This document shows, in pieces, positions 15,766 through 21,413 of a stretch of DNA of 23,846 nucleotides. A model generated the notes under the pieces. That model did no database searches. It was not told where the DNA came from and worked only from the letters and a program-made list of their open reading frames with translations. The stretch comes from JAFGJU01 sp964570935. GTDB taxonomy: Bacteria > Eisenbacteria > RBG-16-71-46 > JAFGJU01. How positions within the stretch are numbered: position 1 is the first letter of the stretch; each line of letters begins with the position of its first letter. The stretch covers positions 1 to 23,846 of the forward strand of contig CAZMZP010000029.1 of NCBI GenBank assembly GCA_964570935.1. Direction: 5' to 3'. The position numbers and the translations under genes are program-made.

Positions 15766-16254
15766 ATGAGGTTAAGAATCTGCCTGCTCCTGCTTCTTCT
15801 GGCTTCCACCCTGTTTGTGGGCGGTTGCTACACGGTGCTCAAGCACCCAGAGGGCGCAGTGCTTGTGGACGAGTACCAGAACCGCAAGAGCTGCGGCGAT
15901 TGTCATGACGCGACGTGGTTCTATCACCAGGATCCTTACTGGTACGGTGCCAACTACTACGGCACCTACTACCCGTACGGTTGGTACGACTACTACAGCA
16001 GACCCTGGTGGTATAACGACTACTGGTACTACGGAGGGCAAGGAGAGTCCGCGCCGGTAGAGTCGGGAGGAAGACACATGTGGACTACTCCCACGCTCAG
16101 GCCGCCGGACAACATCAGCATCCCGCCTGCGATGAAGGTGCCGCAGGGCACACCGTCGCAGGGCACGTCCGGCAAGCAGACGCCTTCCCAGGAAACCAAG
16201 CCGAAGGAAGAAGAGAAGAAGTCGGAGAAGAAGCGACACCTCTGGGACAAGTAG
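15766..16254 (+). CDS. Tyr/Trp-rich lipoprotein with one CxxCH motif
   Basis: This 162-residue lipoprotein is of no family I recognise. It has a clean signal peptide (MRLRICLLLLLLASTLFVGG) with lipobox VGGC, so C21 is lipidated. Shortly after comes CGDCH (43-47), the covalent heme c attachment pattern, though a lone motif may also bind metal. Residues 51-91 are very rich in Tyr and Trp (clusters such as YWYGANYYGTYYPYGWYDYY). The carboxy part (about 105-162) is a Pro/Thr/Lys/Glu-rich tail ending in charged residues. It would sit in the periplasm, anchored in a membrane. AAAGGGAG lies before the ATG. A promoter with tandem repeats is upstream, and the outer-membrane gene follows by 56 bp, so the two are likely co-transcribed. 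No other heme gene is near. Confidence 0.72.
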   Translation: MRLRICLLLLLLASTLFVGGCYTVLKHPEGAVLVDEYQNRKSCGDCHDATWFYHQDPYWYGANYYGTYYPYGWYDYYSRPWWYNDYWYYGGQGESAPVESGGRHMWTTPTLRPPDNISIPPAMKVPQGTPSQGTSGKQTPSQETKPKEEEKKSEKKRHLWDK

Positions 16255-16310
16255 CGTTCTAGACGGCTCTGATCCCGTGCAGTGCACTTCCGACAAAGAG
16301 GAGGAAGCAA

Positions 16311-17690
16311 ATGACTGCACTTCGTTGTGCTAGTCTCGATTCATGCAATGAGAAGACCGCGGCGAGTGGCCGGCTGCTGGCCGTGGCCGCGGCGATTCTG
16401 TTTGTCTGCGTCTTCCCCCGGGTTTCTCTGTCTCAGAGTCTGCCCGACATCCCGCTCGTGTACGACTTCGGCGTCGGCGCCCGGGCCATGGGCATGGGGC
16501 AGGCCTACGTGGCGGTGTGCGACGACGTGTCCGCCACCTTCTACAACCCCGCCGCCCTCGGGCACGTGAGGAGAATCGAGGTGTCCGCGGGGTTCTCGCA
16601 CCTGAGCGACGAGTGGCAGACCGATTTCTACGGCGGCAAGACGACTTCGCAGCTTGGCAGCACCAAGTTGAGCTCGCTGGCGTTGGCCTATCCGTTCCCG
16701 GCGTACAGAGGAAGTCTGGTGTTAGGCGTGGCCTACAACAGAACAAAGAACCTGGATTCCGACTACATGAGAGAAGGATACAACCCGTCCTACCTGTGGC
16801 CGGATTTCGGCGGCCTTGTGGAGGGCTTTGAGAAAGAGACCGCGTTCGAGAGGGGCGGACTGTCCAATTGGACAGTCGCCATGGGCACCGACGTCTCGGC
16901 TGAAGTGTCCGTGGGCGGAAGCGTGTCGTTTCTGAGCGGCAGCTCGGAGAGGACGTACGAATACGGGGCCTCGTGGGTCAACGCCCTCGATGAGGAGGCG
17001 AACACTTACTATTTCCAGAACGACGACGCCGACATTACCGGCTGGACGGCCTGCGTGGGTACTGTGGCCAGGATAGGCAACGCCGGGAGGGTCGGCTTCA
17101 CGGTCAACTTCCCGCAGTACCTGACGCTGGACGGCAGCGAGTACTACGAGGAAGCCTACGACATGACCGGCGACGGGGTGGCCGACATTTATTACACCGA
17201 CGACATAGTGTTCGAGGACGAGATCACCCTTCCTCTCTCCTTCTCGGCCGGCGCGTCGGCGGCCCCTCTGGCCGGACTCATTCTGGCGTTTGACGCCAAG
17301 TACACCGATTGGAAGCAGATCGATTACGCGGGCCCCATCCGCATAGACAACGAGTATGCCTACAGGGCCACGACTTCGCTGCGGCTGGGAGCCGAGTTCA
17401 CGGTTCCGAACGCGCCTCTCAGGGTGAGGGCGGGGTATTTCACCGAGCCGCTTGCGTTCAGGTTCATGGAGGACTACTCGACGCCCGGACAGGTGTGGGA
17501 GGCCACAATCGACCGCGACGGCAGGTTCTTCACACTGGGCGCGGGACTCCTGGTGGAGGATGCGTTCACGGTGGATGCCGCCTGGGTGCACGGAGGATAC
17601 GAGAAGTCCCTGCCGAGCCGCTCGGACGTCGATTACTCCGAGGAGAGGACGTCCGACAGGATATTCATAACGACGAGCTTCCGGTTCTAG
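16311..17690 (+). CDS. PorV/OMPP1-like outer-membrane beta-barrel protein
   Basis: This 459-residue protein has a signal peptide of about 41 residues, ending VSLSQ. It is followed by the conserved entrance GVGARAMGMGQAYVAVCDDVSATFYNPAAL (about residues 55-84), which marks the PorV / UPF0164 / FadL-like family of 14-stranded barrels. Alternating strand patterns continue to a terminal ITTSFRF, ending in Phe as the BAM assembly signal needs. Such proteins move hydrophobic or secreted cargo, or act as a shuttle in type IX secretion; which applies here cannot be told. AGGAGG sits 6 bases before the ATG. It is the second gene of the pair started at 15686 and is followed by a strong terminator. Confidence 0.83.
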   Translation: MTALRCASLDSCNEKTAASGRLLAVAAAILFVCVFPRVSLSQSLPDIPLVYDFGVGARAMGMGQAYVAVCDDVSATFYNPAALGHVRRIEVSAGFSHLSDEWQTDFYGGKTTSQLGSTKLSSLALAYPFPAYRGSLVLGVAYNRTKNLDSDYMREGYNPSYLWPDFGGLVEGFEKETAFERGGLSNWTVAMGTDVSAEVSVGGSVSFLSGSSERTYEYGASWVNALDEEANTYYFQNDDADITGWTACVGTVARIGNAGRVGFTVNFPQYLTLDGSEYYEEAYDMTGDGVADIYYTDDIVFEDEITLPLSFSAGASAAPLAGLILAFDAKYTDWKQIDYAGPIRIDNEYAYRATTSLRLGAEFTVPNAPLRVRAGYFTEPLAFRFMEDYSTPGQVWEATIDRDGRFFTLGAGLLVEDAFTVDAAWVHGGYEKSLPSRSDVDYSEERTSDRIFITTSFRF

Positions 17691-17752
17691 ACACCGCCCC
17701 CTTCCTGCGCCGCCGCGCCCTGCAGAAGCGCGGCGAAGCGAACAGAAACAAG

Positions 17753-17790
17753 AAAGAGCCTGGGCTTCTCCGCTCCAGGCTCTTTTCGTT
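17753..17790. terminator. Bidirectional intrinsic terminator
   Basis: An 11-bp perfect stem (17753-17763 with 17775-17785, AAAGAGCCTGG / CCAGGCTCTTT) with an 11-base loop is followed by a T-rich run. The minus-strand side is also T-rich. It lies between the outer-membrane gene and the convergent M24 gene and should end both transcripts. Confidence 0.88.
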
Positions 17791-17841
17791 CTTGCTGGTT
17801 ACAGCCGCGAGGCCGGAAGGCCGTCTTGCCGCGCTAAGTTC

Positions 17842-19020
17842 CTACGCTGCCAGGATGGGGACAACGGCTTTCTGGACCTGGCCGGTCACTCGGGCGTCCT
17901 TTTCGTCGACATAGACGTTTACTTCGCTTCGCACGCCGAATTCAGGCAGATAGATTCCTGGTTCAATAGAGAAACAGGTTCGAGGAATGATCTTGCGGTC
18001 ATCGCGCGTCTCGAAGTTGTCAATGTTGGCGCCGTTGCCGTGGACCTCTTCGCCGATTGAATGCCCCGTTCTGTGGATGAAATACTCACCGTATCCGCGG
18101 CGCGTGATGACGGCGCGCGTGGCGTCGTCCACCTCGTAGCCCCGCAGAGCGCGGCCTGCGCGGACAGCCTGCTGTACGAATTCGACGGCCGTGTCGCGCG
18201 CCTCCCGAACAACATCGAAGATCTTCGTGTACCGGTCCGGAACCGTCTCACCAACGTATCCCGTCCAGGTAATGTCGAAATAGACGGCTTCGGGAGCTTT
18301 TCGCTTCGCCCAAACATCCAGCAGCACAAAGTCGCCCTCGCGTATGGGCAGCGAGGTCTTCAACGTCGGCGAATAGTGCCCGTCGGCGGAGTTCACATTC
18401 ACAGCCACGATGGGCGCGTAGGAACCCGACTCGACATCGTGGACTTCGAACAGTCGGAGGATCTCCTGTTGAACGTCGTACTCGCCGGTTGCTCCGCGCG
18501 TTCGTACGGCGTCTCGGATCGTTCTGAATGCCGTATCTACAGCAGCGTGGACTACCTTGCCCGCTTCGAGATGAAGCGCCAGGGTCTCGGGCGACCAACG
18601 CGCTTCAAACAGCTGCACCAGGTCCGCGGAGGAGGCGATTTCAGTCCCAAAGCTCTTTATCAGCTCGACAGTGCCTGCGTCCACAAGACCTATGTAGGGA
18701 ATGTCGTTCATCTGAGAGTACTGCATCGCAACCTTTGTCTTGCCGGCCAGCATTTCGCGGAGTCTCTCGCGCTGCTCACGCCAGGACGAATACTGGAGCT
18801 CGGTTCCCGGCAGAGCATCAAGACGACTTCGCTCGATGCGATGGACGAGCTTCGTTGGCTGACCTTGGGCAGGGATCAGGTAGTACCATCGCCTTGTGCA
18901 CATCGGAACGTCGAGCTTGAGCACGCGGTACGCGATCGGATCCCGGCCGTGATGGTCGTAGAACAGCCAACCGTCCAGTTTCGCCTCAGAGAGCGCGGAT
19001 TGGATTGCACTCAGATTCAT
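17842..19020 (-). CDS. M24-family metallopeptidase (Xaa-Pro aminopeptidase-like)
   Basis: This 392-residue cytoplasmic peptidase has a creatinase-like amino domain (about 1-145) and a pita-bread catalytic domain (about 150-385). The five metal ligands are in place: D235 in LLDVWAK, D249 in YFDITWTG, H320 in HRTGHSIG, E353 in SIEPGIY and E366 in VRSEVNVY. Members typically bind two Mn2+ or similar ions and cut an amino-terminal residue before proline, but some are dipeptidases, so the substrate is open. GAGGTG lies 6 bases before the ATG. It follows the 138-residue unknown gene by 18 bp, and probably shares its transcript. It ends near the convergent terminator. No signal peptide. Confidence 0.9.
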   Translation of the reverse strand: MNLSAIQSALSEAKLDGWLFYDHHGRDPIAYRVLKLDVPMCTRRWYYLIPAQGQPTKLVHRIERSRLDALPGTELQYSSWREQRERLREMLAGKTKVAMQYSQMNDIPYIGLVDAGTVELIKSFGTEIASSADLVQLFEARWSPETLALHLEAGKVVHAAVDTAFRTIRDAVRTRGATGEYDVQQEILRLFEVHDVESGSYAPIVAVNVNSADGHYSPTLKTSLPIREGDFVLLDVWAKRKAPEAVYFDITWTGYVGETVPDRYTKIFDVVREARDTAVEFVQQAVRAGRALRGYEVDDATRAVITRRGYGEYFIHRTGHSIGEEVHGNGANIDNFETRDDRKIIPRTCFSIEPGIYLPEFGVRSEVNVYVDEKDARVTGQVQKAVVPILAA

Positions 19021-19038
19021 CGTTTCACCTCGTCCTGG

Positions 19039-19455
19039 CTATGAGCACTGTTTCTCGTTCTCTTCCCACCACCTGAGATCTCTAATCTCTGAATTCTTGC
19101 GCAAGATTGAGTCTAACGCATCGGCCACCCGTTCAATATGCTCTGTTGCATCGACGGATTTGAACAACCCCTTCCGAACCTTGGGCTTCGAGGGGTCGAT
19201 GAAGCAGAGAAAGAGGTTGCCACCCGGCTCAAGCTGGTTGCTACAGCCAATGAACATGGGAACCTCAGCGTTTTCTATTGGGATCTCCCATCCCCAGTCT
19301 TCGGTGTGGAACTCCTTCGGAGTGATTCCATACTCCGGAAGGCGAGAGACAAGATATTCAGCAAGCTTCTTGCCCCAAATACCCGGATTGATTTCTCCGT
19401 CCTCTCCCGGATACGAAGGGAACGCGTCAGAAACGAATTGAACGTGTGTCCTCAT
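19039..19455 (-). CDS. Conserved-looking small protein of unknown function
   Basis: This 138-residue soluble protein is not a family I can name. It begins MRTHVQFVSDAFPSYPGEDGEINPG, has a Trp-rich middle (EDWGWEIPIEN), then a strand-rich part with MFIGCSN and LFLCFIDPSKP, and a helical, charged end. The pattern is regular enough to be a real folded protein. Its ATG overlaps the stop of the 73-residue gene (ATGA), which implies coupling, and the M24 gene follows by 18 bp. The gene lies just beyond the last attC site of the cassette array. A small, poorly known pair next to an integron could be a toxin-antitoxin unit, but I see no motif for that. Confidence 0.7.
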   Translation of the reverse strand: MRTHVQFVSDAFPSYPGEDGEINPGIWGKKLAEYLVSRLPEYGITPKEFHTEDWGWEIPIENAEVPMFIGCSNQLEPGGNLFLCFIDPSKPKVRKGLFKSVDATEHIERVADALDSILRKNSEIRDLRWWEENEKQCS

Positions 19456-19673
19456 CGCCTTTTCTTCCCTTCATGCGCATTCATCCCTTTCTCACGCGCG
19501 TCCAGGAGTTCACGGATGAACTGAGCGGCCTTCTGAGCACCGTCTGTGGGGATACGCTCGAAGTCCACGTTTCTACTCATGTTGGCGACGGCCTTCTGGG
19601 CCAGATTCTCCGGGGTGGTGTTCGAGAACAACATCTTGACCCTCGCTCCGTGTCTTCTCAGTTGGCGCGCCAC
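19452..19673 (-). CDS. Small unknown protein, possibly the 3' part of a truncated gene
   Basis: The reading frame gives 73 residues from a GTG at 19673, with AGGAG 6 bases upstream, and ends RKGKKRR-like in basic residues. No family is recognised. The same frame stays open upstream (PDFIIEGQFGQEIH, which looks protein-like) until it meets the TAG inside the attC end GTTAGCC at 19714-19720. So either this is a true short gene, or it is the rear part of a longer gene cut at the cassette array boundary. It overlaps the 138-residue gene by 4 bp. The predicted fold is mixed helix and strand, with no membrane segment. Confidence 0.5.
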   Translation of the reverse strand: MARQLRRHGARVKMLFSNTTPENLAQKAVANMSRNVDFERIPTDGAQKAAQFIRELLDAREKGMNAHEGKKRR

Positions 19674-19713
19674 ATGGATCTCCTGGCCGAATTGGCCCTC
19701 TATTATGAAGTCG

Positions 19714-19807
19714 GGCTAACGATCGCGATGAGCCGCGGACGGCGCGCCGCCGCGGCCACACACCCAAGCACCGCGAGCCGGCCGTCGGCTCCATCGCGCG
19801 GTTGGGC
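19714..19807 (-). repeat. Integron attC recombination site (third site)
   Basis: In the minus-strand sense it starts with R'' GCCCAAC (19801-19807, a perfect RYYYAAC) and ends with R' GTTAGCC (19714-19720, close to GTTRRRY). Inside, CGCGATGGAGCCG (19786-19798) pairs with the arm CGCGATGAGCCG (19724-19735) leaving one unpaired G, the extrahelical base typical of attC. A further GACGGC/GCCGTC stem follows. The site begins 14 bases after the stop of the SRPBCC pseudogene. No integrase is in the window. Confidence 0.72.
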
Positions 19808-19821
19808 GTCACTCGCCGTTC

Positions 19822-20309
19822 CTATCGCATCTCGGCTCTTTCCTTGATGCCTCCGAGAATACCCATGTCCATGAAGTAGTAGCCTGGCACCATGATCCGG
19901 TCAAAGAGAGAAGGCCGACTGCCGCGACGCCGGAAGATGATGCGCGTCGAGTCATTGGCTGACGGTCGAAGGACATACGCCCAGCTACCAACGCCACCGC
20001 TCGGCAGCAACTGCCGGAACACCAGGTAGTTCGACGGCTCAAGCTCGACAACAGTAATGTACTGCCCTGGCCCATCTGAACAAGCCATGGCCAGACTTGC
20101 GACGGTGGCGCGGCGATGGAGAGAGCGAGCGTGTGGCCGCTGGTGGAATTCAGAACGACGTCGTCTCCTGGGAGGGAAGCTGATGTCTCCGACTCCCCTA
20201 CCCCTCGGCGACACAACCACAAGTAGACCACATAGGCTGTAATAATCGCCACTCCAAGCGCGGCTACCAGGGCTGCAATCGTTATCTTCGCGCGTCCTTT
20301 CACACCCAT
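19822..20309 (-). pseudogene. Broken membrane-anchored SRPBCC-domain protein (cassette gene)
   Basis: The frame starting at 20309 encodes a membrane segment (ITIAALVAALGVAIITAYVVYLW) and the start of an SRPBCC-like lipid/ligand-binding domain (LALSIAAPPSQVWPWLVQMGQ). It then goes out of frame near 20070. The second frame carries on with the later part of the same domain: YITVVELEPSNYLVF, SWAYVLRPS, STRIIFRRRG and a short end at 19822. The stretch normally found between, with the GG-x-YSYDWLE region and about 50 residues, is missing. So a deletion with loss of frame has broken the gene. Its stop lies 14 bases from the attC at 19807. The upstream attC at 20357 precedes the start by about 48 bases, so it forms one complete integron cassette. 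Confidence 0.68.
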
Positions 20310-20356
20310 AGCGTCTTGAAGGTCGCTGCCCGCAGATGTGAAGTTCCCATGTCCTC

Positions 20357-20426
20357 GCCTAACGATGTGGCGTCTGCCGCTCGGGGCCCGCAGCGGGCAC
20401 CGAGTAGGCAGGGCGCCGTTGTTCGC
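20357..20426 (-). repeat. Integron attC-like site (second site, more degenerate)
   Basis: In the minus-strand sense the R' end is GTTAGGC (20357-20363), a perfect GTTRRRY. The other end reads GCGAACAAC (20418-20426) and fits RYYYAAC poorly. The arms GGCGCCCTGCC and GGCGTCTGCC (in plus sense near 20369-20378 and 20407-20417) pair with one bulge. An inner CTCGG...CCGAG and CCCGC...GCGGG hairpin completes an extended cruciform. It lies about 36 bp after the barrel gene stop and before the SRPBCC gene. Confidence 0.58.
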
Positions 20427-20462
20427 ATCCCAGTAATGCAGGCGCTATCAGTTCAATACCTG

Positions 20463-21200
20463 TCAAAATGACAACACGGCCCCGACGATGAAGTAGTGAA
20501 CAAGGGAGAAGGTATATACCTCATCGTTATCCGCGCCGCCCTCGAGTATGCGGTATCCGGTCTTGAGCGCCAGACGTTGGTTTACATCATACTGCGCCGC
20601 AAACAGGACATCTTCAGCCCGACCCTGCGGGGCGGCCAACGCTTCCCCGTCCGCTAGCAAGCGCAGTCTCTCGGTGGGCGCCCAGGTGATGTTGAAGCTC
20701 AGCAGCGGAACGACCCCGGTATTGCTGTTTTCCGATTCCAGCCCGCCGCCTTCTAGCTTGATTGCGGCGTCGCGGACTTTCAATGCCCCGCCAAGACTGA
20801 ACTGCCACCTGTCCGACTTGTGAAATCCATAGCGATAGATCAGGCGGTATGAATCAAACCGAAATGTGGCATCGACAAGTGTTCCTTCCGGAAAGGTCGT
20901 CCCGTCGAAATCGACGTTCTCGTCCAGCGTTCCAGCAGACTGCAACGTCAGTGGTGCCACGAGGACGGCCACCCAGTGCTTCTCGGAAAATGCATGGCTG
21001 TAGCGAAGCCTGAATGCTACCGTTTCATCGGCATCCAGATCGTCGGTCAGCGAAAAGCGGGTGCCAGAATCCCCAGGGATGGCCACGTCATTATGGCCGG
21101 GGATGACGTAACCCACTTCCAGATCGAACACGTTTTGCGCGGACGCGATGGGAGCAACTCCAATTCCCAACAAGCAGAATACGGCAACGAATGTCTTCAT
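20463..21200 (-). CDS. Outer-membrane beta-barrel protein, integron cassette gene
   Basis: This 245-residue exported protein begins MKTFVAVFCLLGIGVAPIASAQ (a signal peptide cut after SAQ) and continues with alternating strands: FDLEVGYVIPGHNDVAIPGD, FRLRYSHAFSEKHWVAVLVAPLTLQ, RLIYRYGF and GALKVRDAAI. It closes with LKTGYRILEGGADNDEVYTF and a last strand ending VGAVLSF, a terminal Phe suited to barrel assembly. The pattern resembles a family of uncharacterised proteobacterial outer-membrane proteins. AAAGGACAG lies before the ATG at 21200; the ATG at 21224 adds 8 residues that spoil the signal peptide. It is bracketed by attC sites at 21306 and 20357 and is probably one integron cassette. Its function is unknown. 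Outer-membrane products fit cassette roles in adaptation. Confidence 0.78.
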   Translation of the reverse strand: MKTFVAVFCLLGIGVAPIASAQNVFDLEVGYVIPGHNDVAIPGDSGTRFSLTDDLDADETVAFRLRYSHAFSEKHWVAVLVAPLTLQSAGTLDENVDFDGTTFPEGTLVDATFRFDSYRLIYRYGFHKSDRWQFSLGGALKVRDAAIKLEGGGLESENSNTGVVPLLSFNITWAPTERLRLLADGEALAAPQGRAEDVLFAAQYDVNQRLALKTGYRILEGGADNDEVYTFSLVHYFIVGAVLSF

Positions 21201-21305
21201 GTTCTGTCCTTTTCTCACATGCAATTCCCCGAGATTCTGTGCCCGTGGTCAGGACAAAGCCTTACGGCACCATCTGGACGCAGCCGTCTGCCGTCATTGC
21301 CCTCA
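21201..21305. other. Cassette leader upstream of the barrel gene
   Basis: These bases lie between the attC at 21306 and the barrel gene start. I see a ribosome site but no clear promoter, as is usual for cassettes, which rely on a distant promoter. A near-palindrome around 21277-21295 is imperfect. Confidence 0.4.
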
Positions 21306-21364
21306 GGCGAACGATCCGGCATCAGCCGCCGCGGGGCGCCGTCGGCTGCGACCGGTTGTTGGGC
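21306..21364 (-). repeat. Integron attC site (first site, exactly 59 bp)
   Basis: In minus-strand sense it begins R'' GCCCAAC (21358-21364, perfect RYYYAAC) and ends GTTCGCC (21306-21312, R' with GTT core). The inner arms CGGTCGCAGCCGACGG and GCGGCTGATGCCGG form the L''/L' stem. The CAGCCGACG block resembles the L'' box of classic 59-base elements. It shares AGCCGACGGC with the third site, and all three sites share ATCGTT before the end. It lies 49 bp after the ATPase stop. Confidence 0.72.
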
Positions 21365-21413
21365 CGCCAAGTGCAAAACACACCGAAGGCCGCTGATCAA
21401 CCGGTCGGCACCG

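Larger units (their letters stand above)
19714..21364 (-). mobile_element. Integron gene-cassette array, three attC sites, no integrase in view
   Basis: Three sites of attC type (19714-19807, 20357-20426, 21306-21364) lie in one orientation, each directly after the stop of a leftward gene. Between them are two promoterless-looking single-gene units: a beta-barrel protein (cassette of about 0.95 kb) and a broken SRPBCC gene (about 0.65 kb). This gene-attC-gene-attC layout is how integron cassettes are arranged. By orientation the integrase/attI end would lie to the right, beyond the window. If no integrase exists it would be a CALIN (attC cluster lacking an integrase). Confidence 0.7.

Noticed and set aside
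17800..17845. A fourth attC-like hairpin after the M24 gene.
   Set aside because: The ends do not fit RYYYAAC/GTTRRRY and no extrahelical base is seen.
21277..21295. Near-palindrome GACGCAGCC...GCCGTC as an operator or fourth attC.
   Set aside because: The arms match at only a few positions and it lacks attC core ends.
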